Shown here one piece after another: positions 1-12,101 of a stretch of 64,000 nucleotides of DNA (positions within the stretch are counted from its first letter, which is position 1; the number at the start of each line of letters is the position of its first letter). The translations under genes and the position numbers were made by a program. Origin of the DNA: Opisthorchis felineus. Taxonomy: Eukaryota > Platyhelminthes > Trematoda > Opisthorchiida > Opisthorchiidae. The stretch lies in contig SJOL01005988.1 in NCBI GenBank assembly GCA_004794785.1, positions 45,656 to 109,655 on the forward strand, in the 5' to 3' direction. The notes under the pieces were generated by a model. That model did no database searches and had not been told where the DNA came from. It was given only the letters and a program-made list of their open reading frames with translations.

Positions 1-1407
1 AATACGGCAATACTCATTAAGTCGATGAAAACTCTGGACATCACCTGCAGTTTAAAGATAATCTAGATGGGAAATTCCGCTGAATTTTAATTGCGTCTCC
101 TTTACGAATGTGACCCAAGGAATGGTGGGTGAAACTTTGAGCAAGATGGTTTTTTGCATGCTGTGACTCACAACGATATTCTGATGAGATACATGTTGAT
201 GAGTAGGGATTTTGAACACTCAAAGAACAGTCTAGAAATCTACCCTGCTTCAGTTGGGAGTCTCCCCAGTAAATCAGTAATTTTGAGACATCCATGTAGA
301 TTTTGGTAGTACACTGGTTGCACTTTACTTCGTTTGGAGATACGCGATGTAATCTTCGATTTTCGATAAAAATCCTTTGAATAGACTATAGCTCCACATT
401 TGACAACGAATGTTTTTTTCCGGCATTTCAGAACTTGCCTTTAAGCTAAATTTCACAATCATGCGGGGGAAATTCACACTAGATTTATTCTATTTTTCTG
501 TTTTTGTGATAAAAGTGAGCTGAAAATCTAAGTGGTCTTTCGAATCATAAGTTTTGTGTCCTAGTTTTATGTTCCAAAGGATCTTGTTTCTCGCAGGAAA
601 AGAGCTCTGCTGTGTTGACCTCGCTGACATGCTCAGAGCAGCTCGACACACTGAATTTGCTCCACAGTATTTCTGCATTGGATTGCCACTCTGTTTGTTT
701 TCAGCGTACCAGGTGGAGAGTGAAGACCTATAAAGCCATAGGAATACGAACGAGAGTATATATATATATATATATATATATACGAACGAAAGGGTATTTC
801 GCTGAGAGTAGAACACTTTTCTGTTTACAGCTTTAGCTTACGTCATCGGCTCACCGCCTCTTCTACCGTGGGTATTAGCCGTAATTTTTTTAAGCTACAA
901 AGTAACGTATAAAGCTCGACAAATGATCCCCGGGTCCCAACTACCCCGGAAACCAGTCAAGTAGCGCAGTTCATGAGCCGAATCGAAGTATTCCTTTGGA
1001 AAACTGACCCGATGTTTTTGAAAGCAACTGGCTTGACAACAAAAAGTGGAAGAATAAATACAGAAGTTTGGGGAAAATTAGTTTTAACCACGGTTTGTCG
1101 GTGGGACAGTGACTGAAGTCATCCTGAAGGCCTGCAGTTATTGTGTCTAATTTTAGGGATAGTTTCCTATTCATTAGCTCATTGGAAAAGCGCAGTGTAG
1201 GGTACAAACTCTTGCATTTCTATGAAAAGCTTCCATGACCAGCTTGCAGCTTATTTCACAGCGTATCCTGCTTACATGAAAATTGATTAATGCGTTTCAA
1301 CTGCAAAACATTTCAGGTTTTCGACTATGGAACCATGGGACACCATCCACGCTTTAATGCGTTCTACCTCACCTGAACAGCCTCATCAGGTTGTTCCTTA
1401 ACTTTAG
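1..1407. other. Non-coding stretch upstream of the first candidate exon
   Basis: No exon, RNA gene or recognisable mobile element is supported here. The only structured sequence is an AT dinucleotide microsatellite near 757-782. A signal-peptide exon of the semaphorin could in principle lie here, but I found no initiating Met followed by a hydrophobic stretch and a good donor. Confidence 0.6.
757..782. repeat. (TA)n microsatellite
   Basis: An uninterrupted alternating T/A run of about 26 bases, seen directly. It accounts for the spurious Tyr-Ile repeats in the overlapping reading frames. Confidence 0.95.
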
Positions 1408-1552
1408 TCGTTCAGATCAAAATGATTCATTGGCTTTCAAAGTGAGCATGTCAAAAAGGATCCTGAAATTCCGTGCACAACTCTACCACCTACTGCCGTT
1501 CGAAAATACTATTACACCGGTTTATAACCACCACAGCTTGTTTATTATAGGG
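1408..1552 (+). CDS. SEMA5: Candidate N-terminal sema exon (exon 1 or 2)
   Basis: An open stretch of 48 codons lies between a usable acceptor (TTTAG before 1408) and a GTTAGT donor at 1553. Its end, FENTITPVYNHHSLFIIG, resembles the first propeller strand of semaphorins, where a hydrophobic block followed by a Gly (as in LIVGARN) comes just before the residues encoded at 4377. It ends in phase 0 and so fits the acceptor at 4344. The join then inserts about ten residues (VCWQYFLSIC) before RNTLLRLN, which is unusual; the alternative acceptor at 4376 gives a tighter alignment but is out of phase with this exon. Treat as plausible, not proven. Confidence 0.42.
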
Positions 1553-4343
1553 GTTAGTCCATTGGTATCTGTTTTTATCCTCGACAAATTGGTCAGCATC
1601 TGGTTGGAAGTTGGGACCGTTGTCCCTTCGCCCCGTTGCTGATAGATGCATCTCTTCAAAATAAACTGAGTATTTCTCGTGCACATCGGTAGTAATGAGC
1701 AAAACGTTAGTCATGGTAGGGATATTGCGGTTTGATTGTTCTGCATCAACTGGTACACTTAGTCGTAATTGGCTAGCTTAGCGAACAAACCAACGGTCAT
1801 CTCAATGGGTTATCACTGTAAAAATAAGAACAGTGGACAACACTAACCAACCACTAGTTGTTTGCCCCACTCGGATGCATTCTGTTGAGAAAAAAGGTGC
1901 GTCCAACCAAGGCGTTTATAGGGAGCGGTTGGCTTGTAAGAACGCTGCCGGTAGAAGGCTCGGTGCCCAGTCAAATCTGACAGAAATTTTAGGTTACGCA
2001 GCACTGAATGTTTGAGTTGGAGAGTTTTGGGATACACGAAAAGTCGAGCCTTCTTAATATGGATTTTGTGGTTGGTTTGACGTCATGGGCATCATTTTTA
2101 ACATCGACACCAAAGCCTACACATATTCTTCACCCAGGTAAAACCAAAAAACTTGTCTGTTTGTTTACCGGCACCACTGTGGACTTACCTGGTAGAAACT
2201 TTCAGAAGGTGGCATCAAAATGGTCATCAAAGAGGGCAAAATATTTTGAAGATTTAGCTTGCTGAATGGTAAGACGCCTTAAGTTGGATGGCTGTGACAA
2301 GATTCTACTTATTGTCGGCTGAAAACTGGTGCTATATCATTAGGGAGTGAACTACGGAGAAAGTAAATTATAGTATATTTCTTCCACCCGTGTATAAGTG
2401 CCCATTTCAACATACATTTGGATTGTGTGCAGCTGTTCATTGTAATTAAACCACAGGCTTATAAATTTAAAATCCGATCACAGATAGTTACACCTATTGG
2501 CACAAATGGTTATGTCGCCTCTAGACAAAGAGTGGCCCTCGTTCTTGACTTTTGCTTGCTGGACGATCAGTGTTATTAACTAGTGACTAGCCCCTATTTC
2601 ATAGAATACCTTACGAATATCTATTTTTGACCAGAGAATGCTCTTCCTTCCGAAGTGCCAGTCAATTTTTGTGGTGTCCGCTAGTCAGGGCTCGCGTGAG
2701 AGTTAACTCATACTTGATCTTCAGTGCTGACGATGAATAGCGCTTGCACTCAGAAGAACTGCATTACAGCAGCTCCATCTCAGTTCATAATAAGTCAACA
2801 GCGAGTTTAATAGACACGGGGATCTGCTGATTTTCCGACCGTCCAAAAGGCGACACCTTTTGCTGACTCTCAGCGACTTCATTGGTTGAAAAACTCTGCA
2901 TCATTTTAGATACAACCTCCGCGGCGCTCAACATAGCAAAGTTGCTGTTCATTGCACAATACTGCTATAGTCGATATACCGTCCTCTGATTTTCAAGCCC
3001 AATAATTTGGGGAGGTTACACCTGTTGCTGGACGATGAATCTTAATTTCCGTTAGTTAACTGGTAGCCTGGTATAGATTCTGCGCGAGCAAGTAGGCATA
3101 AATTGGCATGGATTGAAGACTGAGGAATACAAGATGGCACTTAATTGTGTTTAGGATATAGTAGCATGAGCTCTTGATTTTTAATTGATTTTACTCAACA
3201 TGAGAAAACTGAAATTAGCTCTTTTGGAAAGCTCATATTTTATATTCTATTGAAATTCACCAAATATTTCTGAACTTTATGAAATCATAAAAGTCTTCCT
3301 TGTTTTATCAAAAGTAGGGCGTTTGGTTATCGGTAGAGACATTTTTCATGTTGCAGTGTTTTACGCAAAATAGGTACAGGAAACATACTGAGCAGGGAAT
3401 TTTAAACAACACTGATTATGACGGAGTTCACAACACCATCATGACATTCGCACATATGCACATACGGAATTATTCCAATATCAGATGCAAATACGGAATA
3501 CTGAGAGTGATGTCTACTTTCTGCGGTCCGCTGCATGTTCTACTGAATTTTTCCACTTTGTTTAGAGAGCCAGTTAGGGAGGTCATTCATCTTTGTATCA
3601 CAACCACACGCTCCCCTTTTGTTGCTTTGGTCATTGCTGGATTAAAGTACTACTAGACCGCGTTTTAGTAACCCCGTCAACCTCCTTACATATGAAAATG
3701 TCGACCTTTTCACCTTCTTTTGTATGTCAAGTGACGAAGGTAAAGGCTTCCCCATATTTGCAAGACATGTATTACTAGTATGTTTCCCAAAGCATTATAG
3801 CTAGAAGGAAGAGAACGACGAAAACCAGCTGCTGAGATATTACAACTAACCTGGCGAGCCCACCGTAGGTTTTTAGGTTTGGCTGCTGTGAATTATTCAC
3901 ACATAAACGTGTGTAAATGTGGTGTGGTCTCAGTTGCAGTTTTGCACACATAAATCACATGAAGCAGTGCCTTGATGAGTGTAACGGCTACATGACTGTT
4001 GAAAAACGTAGCAGACTTCATCGCTGTTAGAAACTGCGTTGTTTAGTTGGGGGAATGTATCGATTCCTTAAATGTCGGCCCAAATGAAACTTCTCAGCAC
4101 ACATTGAATTAAAGGGCATCGTAAAAACCAACTCATTCATCGAAATCTTTCTTTCACGTCAACTGAGCACAGAGATATGCTGAATTCCTTATCGTGAGAA
4201 TGGAGTGCTTGTTTGTGCAAACGGAAATAATTTCCAACAGAATGTGTGTCGTACTTCACTTAAGTGCGCACACGTTTTGGAGACAGTGGGTTCATCGTTT
4301 GCTCAGATAACTTCATGAAGAGTCTTTGACTACCCTCTCACAG
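1553..4343. other. Putative first intron; nothing recognised
   Basis: Contains only short open frames on both strands without family resemblance or paired splice sites. No RNA gene or transposon identified. Confidence 0.5.
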
Positions 4344-4475
4344 GTTTGCTGGCAATATTTTTTGTCGATTTGCAGAAACACCTTACTGCGCCTAAACAGC
4401 GACAATCTACGGCATTTGGCCAGCTTCCGTCTGCCATCGAAATCCGCCCCGTCGTTATGTTCGGGAAACCCGGAG
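4344..4475 (+). CDS. SEMA5: Semaphorin-5 exon: first sema-domain strand region
   Basis: This exon encodes 44 residues, VCWQYFLSICRNTLLRLN then SDNLRHLASFRLPSKSAPSLCSG. The core RNTLLRLNSDNL matches the semaphorin signature in which GARN.L.RL..DNL opens the beta-propeller, followed by a Cys near the exon end. The acceptor is CTCTCACAG before 4344 and the donor is GAG|GTAAGT at 4476 (phase 0). An internal TTTGCAG would start the exon at 4376 (phase 2) and give a better family alignment, but no partner exon of that phase was found. The exon itself is secure from 4376 on; the first 32 bases are less certain. Confidence 0.8.
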
Positions 4476-7400
4476 GTAAGTAAACATAGCGAGCTCTTGA
4501 TAGATCTTTATTCATTCACGTAGTATCTGGTATCACCGTCATGTTACACAAACCCAATTCGAAATCGGATGAATGCCTGATACTATTGTAGTGCTTACTA
4601 TACTACACTGGGACTGGTTGTGAAGCTCCGTCTTTCGTAGAGCTCAGAAAAGAGCGTTTCGGGTATTTGGGATAGTCAAGTGGCTGTGGTGCTTCCTCAT
4701 TTCACGGAAGCTGGCTGATAAAAATCCTTCCACCGCAAGGTTGTCTTCTGTATGTAGGTTTTTTGTTGAAGTGGGAGATAACGGGGAATAGCATTTTTGG
4801 CACTCCTGATGAGATTTTTCGGATCTGGAGGAATTAACTGCATTCCAAGAAATTCCCGGTGTGCCGAAGTTCTCGCAATCGGAATAAACGACTACCGTCT
4901 TCAATGCTACGTTTCATCAAGCGTTTCTGCCGAATAACAGGGATTATTTCTCTCCAGAGAGGTGTTCTTATATCAGTGGGTCGTGATGCTTGATTTGCAT
5001 ATGGCCCAAAAGGTTGGGATCAATAAAATGAAGGTAACTTCTAGTACGGTATGCTACAGAAATCTGTCAGTACCTGGGACTGCTTACAGTACTGTTCATC
5101 CATGTTATAGTTAACTTGTTGAATAAGTTCATGCCAGTCGAGAACATACTTCAGTGGAGCCAAAGTGATGTCAAAACATCTTGCTTTTCTGACAGTTAGC
5201 GGCCTTTCAATGACAAGCACTGGTAGAAACTCCTTCATATTCGGTGGCTATGAGTCAATAAAATATTTGCACCTTTATAGACGAGCGCAGACGTCGTCGG
5301 TCGATGAAGGCTTAGTATTCCATGTATCGGTTGTTGGCAAAGATGTTTGCATAAAGTTCCGAAATGCGCCAGAGAAAAGTTTCTGTTGATTATAACTAAC
5401 GACAGAGTTCTGAACAACAGTTCTGAACAACACCTTCGAATTTTTCTAAATTCCAAGGTGAATTATCAAGTTACAAATTATAAGCAAGTGCTCTCCGGCA
5501 GTGCTGCTTCTTGAACGTATCCCTCAGATTTGGGAACATTTAAATCCTGTCCGTTACCTTCATTCGTAGGAGGCCTGCCATCCTAAGTCAGAATTGAGTT
5601 TTGACTAGAGAAATCTTGGTGACAAGCAAGAAGAAAGTACTTATTCCTGCACATCTCTCAGCTGTTCGGGAATGCCCCTATCTTTGCGGCATGATATCAT
5701 GTCTGAGTGACAAATTTGTATTTATACACCCATTGTAGGAAAATCAACTCCTAGAAATTAGTGAATGGCTTCAGTGAGCTGTTTTTTGTGTGACATTTAC
5801 CAGCTCCAAAAAGATTTGTTTCTTCACCAATAAACGAATAATATTACGATCGATGACAATTCCTTTTGAGATAATAAATTTCCAGGAATTTCCGAGCTAT
5901 TCATTCGGTAATCGAATTGTGATGAACAATAAAATATTGGATAAACAATTCAACTTTCCACCAGTGTTCTTTTTCCCTGACCAAGCCATTGGATTTCGAG
6001 AGCAATTCTTAGATTCCAAACTGTACCAAAATGTCGCCAGATAGTAGATGATAGGCGCAAATTCCGTATGGCACAGCCCATCCGATGGCTGAATAAGCCC
6101 ATTTTATGTTAGATGGCCTATAGCTCACAACCTCAAATTGGGCAAAACCTCGCGAGTTTTGTTAAGTTTAACCATTGATGAAATTAATTTAAAATGCTGT
6201 AAATATTTACGGGTTTGAAAGTAAATAACTAAAATCCTTGGCGCACAGTAACGGTAATCAGGATGTTTGTATACCAGTAGTAAAGAGAGTTCACTTTCGG
6301 CAAGTTTATTGAACCACGTATAAGCATGAAAAGAGTGTCGAAACCAAGGAAGAGATCGGAAAAACGTGAATTCCCAAATGGACAGAATCCTACCATCCAA
6401 CGGCACACCTTTTCTGAAATATCGATCATTTCGCGCAGTTGTTGAATGACTCAGAAGACATGTCTGCTACTGGCACTATCCACGTCACTGTCGATCTTAG
6501 AGTTTTCTGCTTCTGGATAGAAGACCACTCGTTCGCGATTAAAAACCGCAATTAACCTGCGTAGAATACTGCATATATGAGATCAACCGCAAGGCAACAT
6601 TAGGACCGAGCTGCGTAGCTCGGTCAAAATATAAAAACTGACCGAAGTTTAGCGTATTATCGTCCGCTAAATATCGTTGTACCGTTAGCTGAAAAGTATC
6701 TAGCTGTGGTGACGTGGTGCAACGGCTGCATTGGTAAAGCTATTCGTATATTCATTGAGCCTCAACCAGTCACTAATTTAGATTTACTGATGTAGCCTCA
6801 CCAAGTCAGCTATTTCACTTCCTTCCTCACAAAGAATGCACATACAGCTGAAAAGAAGACCCCTCGTTTACCAGAGTGTAGTGAGCTAGTGGTGGATAAA
6901 TTTCGGGCAATCTTTGAAAAATTGCTAGGAACGTGTACAGTCAAAATCTAATGCATACTTAAGGTTATCTAGAAAAACAGAGCAAGTTTGAAACAATATC
7001 GTCCAAAAAGCACAGGATGATGCTTTTAATGAAGTAGCATTATGAACCAAAACCTTCGAAAACAATAAGCTTCGCTGTCTCTTTTCATAACTTTCCATCC
7101 ATGTCACAGATTCTTTTAGGTACTGACTTTCGCTTCCTCGACAGAATATTTCTGTACAAAGAATAAAAAGCAATACGGCGATCCGGTTGTATTGTGTATG
7201 GACAGAGAGCAGCGGCAAAATAGTAGTGCATGTTATACGGTTAGGAAGTTAGAATAGCAGAACGTTTGAAATGCTCTCTTATAAAACATCAACTGGACAA
7301 CTGCGGACGTACGTTATGGATAACTTGGAGTGTAAACTAGCAATTCTGTTTATAATGCGACTGTTTTTTCAATAAAATGTTCCAACTACAGCCGCACCCT

Positions 7401-8073
7401 GCGAGCAGATTTCCTCAAATTACAGAGACAGCAGTTCAAGTGACACAACCATACTGGCTAAAGTATCTCACAGGTATTACACCGGGCATTTTCAAAGATT
7501 ATACCCAGCGCTGTGTATTTTTCTATATGAAACAGATTACTCATAAAGTACCACTCGCACTTCAGAAAATAGTGGTCGTTGACCATCAACAAGGAAAATT
7601 CACCTTCACTGATTACTTAATCCACAATAATACGCGTAATGTCTAAAATAAATCAGAGCGATTTCCCGTACTACTCCTCGTTTGCTCAAGAGTTTTAGTT
7701 GACCAGACTCGAAAGTAAGTTTGTATTGTGTTGGAATATTGGTAGCTCAGGTGCATTCACTGGTAATTGGTCAGGTGGCTGTAGATATGTTGTCACATGC
7801 GGTGAACAGATCAACAGTCATCTGATCAATTACCAATCTAAATTACGTTTAAAAGACACATCTCTAGTATCAAAGTAATAAAGAAAATGGTAGTCGTTTT
7901 CACAATTTTTGTCAGTTTATGTTGGAGACTTGATATCTTTACAGAACAGTTAGGACTCCGATATACTTATGTGAGTGGATGCCCGGGTGACAGTTAATCA
8001 ACTCAAGATCATCGTTATGCACAACACTGCCTGGAAACGCAAGTTCCAAGTTTGATTTCTTTCTTTTATTTAG
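4476..8073. other. Intron; nothing recognised
   Basis: About 3.6 kb between sema exons. I see short unrelated open frames only, and no transposon protein, SINE promoter or strong inverted repeat. Confidence 0.6.
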
Positions 8074-8220
8074 GTTCCCTGCGACGAACAGTCTGCATTT
8101 AGCCTTATTTCTAAAACACTTGATGGACAAAATCTATGGTATTGTTATATGTATCAGACGCAGTATATGAAAAACACGATTATTCCAAATGTGGATGCAG
8201 CCAGGTGTGAAATCCCAGAG
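8074..8220 (+). CDS. SEMA5: Semaphorin-5 exon: sema domain, conserved Cys region
   Basis: This exon encodes 49 residues (VPCDEQSAFSLISKTLDGQN, then LWYCYMYQ, ending AARCEIPE). It aligns with the stretch CQNYIRVL...L.xCGTNAF.P.C...ARCPYDP of other semaphorins, so Cys residues fall where the sema domain has disulfides, although the NAF/YQP motif itself is diverged. The acceptor is TTTTATTTAG before 8074 and the donor is GAG|GTGAGT at 8221. It enters and leaves in phase 0, which fits both neighbours. Its role is part of the plexin-binding propeller; similarity is weak enough that phase agreement carries much of the support. Confidence 0.75.
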
Positions 8221-9264
8221 GTGAGTAAAACTTGTGTTTTGTTCGCTTGCGTAATCTGTTTCAAAAGTTAACAGCTTTTTTCCTTTTTTTCCGAGTTTTA
8301 CTAAAAAGATCTCAGATACGGTCCTTCCTTCAGAGGAGAGGAACGGAACCCAAGTCCACTTTTCCGATATGGGACAGCGTTTGCGATAGCTCGGTTGGTT
8401 GAGCAAAAGGTTGCGTTTTGTATACCGCCCAATGGCTTTGGTTTTTTCGCCTTTATTATGTATGCTTGGGTGTTTGCTTGGAACCGTATAAATCCACTTT
8501 AATTCTACACCAGTTCAAACCAATACCGTTCGGGTATTGGCTTGATTCAGCGTCCGGTACATTGTTATGTTCACACCGGTTTACTAATGGTGCTCACAGA
8601 TATTCCCTGTTATTCCTATTCGTTAGAAGTGTGGCAAATCAATGTGGGACCCCGTGCATACATTCGACGTGAAAATTGAGCTTGCTGCAACTCAAACGTG
8701 AAAACTCTGGTTCGAATAACCAGAGGTCACAGGTCTGGCCATCGACCAAGTGCGTATGTATTATGTTTATTTGAATAATTAGCTTGGAGATAAGAGGTCA
8801 TCTCAAGTACAGCCAGGTCAAGAAAATTACAGTTTACGGTCATTCTCGCCTTATGTTAGACAACCAGACAGATAGCCGACATCCATCCTATCAAAAACGG
8901 CCGTCAAAAAGGGATTGGCTCTAACAGTGGTGTGACGGTTTATGTGCCTTCGTCACCCACTGAACTATACTTGGGGGCGTCCCTGCGACACTCAAGGTCT
9001 CTCGTACCAGGCTGGCCAATGATTAGGGGCCCGACCAACACAATCACCTGGCCATCCAGATTAGGGTTGAAATATGCGTGGTGGCTTGTTCTTTAAAAAG
9101 GGTAATGCACTGCCAATTCCTGCCCAACACGGCTGCCTTGCAGTCAAGCTTTTGAGACACAGGCTTTGGTTGAGGACTCTGATAGTCCTTTTGTTTAAGT
9201 CTGGACGCCATGGAAGTATTCATGTCTAACCGTAGTACCTACAACCAACAGTACTATCATGCCA

Positions 9265-9400
9265 CATCGGTACGGCAGCGAAGTATCGGTACTGAACAGT
9301 GACTTCATGCTTTCGATAATGATGACATCAAGTATGGAATATACACTAAAAGCATGATGAAAGTAAATAAGTAGTGAAGAATGTGGGGCAGAGAACGCAT
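9265..9400 (+). repeat. Dispersed repeat, copy 1 (see 47085-47240)
   Basis: Shares ordered blocks with 47085-47240: GCAGCGAAG, then TGAACA.TGA, ATGCT.TCGAT.ATGATGA, and later GAAGA..(C)ATGT.GGGCA. The spacing is similar in both. The copies are diverged and the element type is unknown. Confidence 0.4.
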
Positions 9401-10787
9401 AAACAATCAAATACGGGAAATACAGTGGCAGTGGCTGAATTATTAAATGGTTGTAAGCTATGGACGAGTAACGGACGCATTATTCTCACTGTGAGTTCAT
9501 CTGGTTAAACTGCATAAAACCTACAACAAAAAAGCGAGACCATACACGATGCACTACATCTGTATTTTTAGTCAGCCGTGGCACCAGGTTTATTGTGGAA
9601 CTTTTACACTAATCTAAGACTCATTAGGAAAAGCATCAGAGTCACTATTTTCCATAGGAGTCGGTGAGTACGACAACCAGTTCGAGTTTAATGGGCTAGC
9701 TGTTGTAAGGTGGATATCCGAGAATAGATTTTCACTTGCGAGAGCTAGGGAAGCATGAGACGTACCGTAGAGATAACTTAATGCATAGCAACATGAATAT
9801 CTCCTTGTGCCATGGAATTATTGACCACTGGGACATGCGACAGTGAAATGTCGTTTAAATACAAATGTCAATTTTTGTATCAAGTACGGAATTTGTCATG
9901 TGCCATTTTGGTTAGTGTGGCGCTCACTATTCACACTGAGTGACGACTCACTGTCGCACTGCCAAGAAAGCTTCATCAAGGAAGGTAGTAGTTGAGAAAA
10001 AGTGATACGTATTGATTTTACCAGCGGATAAAAATTAATATCATGTCAGGTATTTCCGCTTCACACAGTCTACCTCAACCAAACGAAACAACCCAAATGA
10101 ACTAGTTACATTCCAGCGCACGCAGATTTAGAAAGAGACCTGGGGGTCTATCAGCTATGACAAATTTGTAATGGTTGGTATGTGAACTAAACTGATCACA
10201 TTGGAAGTTAGGAGGATTGGCGCAAATGCAAAATCACCTGCGAAGACAGAGTAGCTATATAGGCGAGTGGTGTCCACCGAGGTTTCATGACACTGCAACC
10301 GATACAGAGTCAATATGTTACACTCCAAAATGTCACTTTTCCGCCTAAAAGGAAACTATGTAGCACCGAATTGTTTCATCTCGCAGTTTATGTAAACTTA
10401 CACTCCATAGAATAGATCAGTTAACAGTCCTTGATCCGTATTAACAAGGAATGGACACACTGAATGAAAGCGCAAGGTTCTTACGAGAATACCGATTGTA
10501 TTCTTAGACCGGTCATCCGCAGAATTTGCAAATCTTGACTGACTGACAGTCCTTTAACTACGGCCTCTAACTGCTCACTTGCCTGAATCAAAATATATTT
10601 TGTCATTACCTACTAGGCTTTGCGAGAATTCATTATACCCTATCTCAGTAATTTCAGTGATTTTATTTCAGTGCACTTTTTAAATGCATTGCAAACCTAT
10701 ACTTCCTGTGCAAATCTAAACACACAACGCAATTATTTCGTTTGCTTAATAGATGGAAGGGTTTTAAGGGAGCTATGGTAATACAAA

Positions 10788-11120
10788 ATACACTGATTTG
10801 CAAACAAATTTGGTTTTGCCAGAGACTCACCTGGAACCCAGCTGAATCTCTCGTTTATGAGGTTTTTAAGCAACTGAACGTGCTGCACCAGACCGCCTCA
10901 TGTTTCACTTGGTACGATATTCGAGATATCGCGATACATGCACAGACGTAATACACTACTCATAAGGTTGCTGAAAGTTCTTCGACAGCCCACGACCGGT
11001 TTCGCCCTTCTTGGGGATCATCTAGTAGGTGCAGTTCTCGAGTTTTTGTCAACCTTGTGTTCTACTTGAACACAAATTGCACGAAATTAGCGAAATACAC
11101 GCATTTGCAAACAAATTTGG
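10788..11120 (-). mobile_element. Hammerhead-bearing ~306 bp monomer, minus copy
   Basis: A 26-base block ending TTTGCAAACAAATTTGG occurs at 10788-10813 and again in the same orientation at 11095-11120, so this copy is one monomer of ~307 bp plus the start of a second. On the minus strand it carries a hammerhead-like motif (10984-11034). There is no reverse-transcriptase frame. Slightly-over-unit-length monomers with a minimal hammerhead are typical of the pLTRs of Penelope-like elements and of animal retrozymes; which of these it is cannot be decided here. It lies back to back with an opposite-strand copy at 11121-11450. Confidence 0.75.
10984..11034 (-). ncRNA. Hammerhead ribozyme motif (decayed core)
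   Basis: Read on the minus strand: stem I is CCUAC paired with GUGGG across the cleavage site, the core box reads UAGAUGA where CUGAUGA is canonical (two changes), a CCC/GGG stem II closes a CAAGAA-type loop, then GAAA and ACCGGUC. ACCGGU is self-complementary, leaving essentially no stem III loop, the hallmark of minimal hammerheads in Penelope-like elements that act best as dimers. The predicted cleavage site follows GGUC. The core changes argue it is inactive now. Confidence 0.7.
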
Positions 11121-11450
11121 TATGAGTAGTGTATTAAGTCTATACGTATATGGCGATATCTTGAATATCTTACCAATTAAAAAATGAGGCGGGCTGGTGC
11201 AGCACGTTCAGTCGCTTTAACCATCATAAACAAGAGATTCAGCTGGGTTCCAGGTGAGTCTCCCGCAAAACCACATTTGTTTGCAAATGAGTGTATTTCG
11301 CTAATTTCGTGCAATTTGGGTTCACGGTGAACATAAGGTTGACGGAGACTCGAGGACTGCGCCTACTTGATGAGCCCCAAGAAGGACGAAACGGGTCGTG
11401 GGCTGTCGAAGAATTTCCAGCAACCTTATGAGTAGTGTATTACGTCTACA
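11121..11450 (+). mobile_element. Hammerhead-bearing ~306 bp monomer, plus copy
   Basis: The reverse complement of the element at 10788-11120, offset so that it begins and ends with the block ATGAGTAGTGTATTA(A/C)GTCT (from 11122 and from 11428, a 306-base period). It is therefore also one monomer plus a short second-unit overlap, but permuted relative to its partner. Together the two copies have the order X-Y-X'-Y', where primes are reverse complements. It carries the hammerhead-like motif at 11357-11407. Confidence 0.75.
11357..11407 (+). ncRNA. Hammerhead ribozyme motif (near-canonical core)
   Basis: Stem I is GCCUAC/GUGGGC (six pairs, one G-U). The core UUGAUGA differs from CUGAUGA at one base. 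Stem II is short and imperfect around CAAGAA, ending GGAC, followed by GAAA and ACGGGUC. One base breaks the self-complementary ACCGGU seen in the partner copy. Compensating differences between the two copies suggest an active ancestor with both halves intact. Confidence 0.72.
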
Positions 11451-11911
11451 AGTTATGATAAATTTACTACACACTGAGTATGCCAAAATATCCACTTTTA
11501 ATCGACTCAATGAAACAGCGTCAGAGTAAATCACTGGTTTACCTAATCTAGTGAGGCAAAATAGCAATACAAACAAGTTTTAGATGAATCTGACTATTTT
11601 TGTTTCCTGGTAAAATAGAAAGTACTAAAACCGGATAAATACACCTACATCATGAACTTCAAAATATACAAAGCTGGCAAGGGGTGTCACTAGTCCTATG
11701 CATAGTGTCTTCCATTGAAGAATATTACTACGATAACGGGGATATCAGTCTGCAGTAAATTTGAAGCTGGTTATTGGTCCCCATAAGTAAGGCCTCGTTT
11801 CTTGCCCCCTCAAATCTCTGGTTCATACTAATTAAATATGTTACCAAATAATTTTCAGGTGTTGCCAGTTGTGGGGTTATGTAGAATGCATACTCACATG
11901 ACTCTCGCTTG

Positions 11912-12101
11912 AACAATCGTCCTCCTGTCCTGCCTCAATCATTCTGCTAAGTCCATACTAAAGAGGGGAAACACTTGATTCGAGTTTCACTCTTCTTAGA
12001 GCTCATCAGCGGTGCACATCTTTGGCCGTGCCGGGGTTTGAACTCTGCACATTTGACATACGGGGCAAGCGTGTTACCACTACTCTACCAGCACACGCTG
12101 G
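11912..12101 (-). mobile_element. tRNA-derived SINE with hammerhead, minus copy
   Basis: On the minus strand from 12101 it reads GCTGGTAGAGTAGTGGTAAC (an A-box-like tRNA 5' half), then a B box GAGTTCAAACCCC, then a hammerhead-like motif about 25 nt later. A tail region shared with 12222-12493 includes AGGAGGACGATTGTTC. It is the same family as 12222-12493 and faces it head to head with about 120 bp between. Pol III transcription is implied by the boxes. Confidence 0.8.
11970..12018 (-). ncRNA. Hammerhead ribozyme motif in SINE
   Basis: On the minus strand the core CUGAUGA (12003-12009) is intact, stem II GCUCU/AGAGU closes an AAGA loop (five pairs, one G-U), and GAAA follows at 11985-11988, then CUCGAAUC. 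Stem III is damaged (GAGUC to GAAUC) and stem I is weak, so activity is doubtful. Confidence 0.7.

Noticed and set aside
8380..8726. Possible tRNA gene: A-box-like GATAGCTCGGTTGG at 8383 and a perfect T-arm CTGGTTCGAATAACCAG at 8708
   Set aside because: The two halves are over 300 bases apart and no acceptor or anticodon stem can be built between them.
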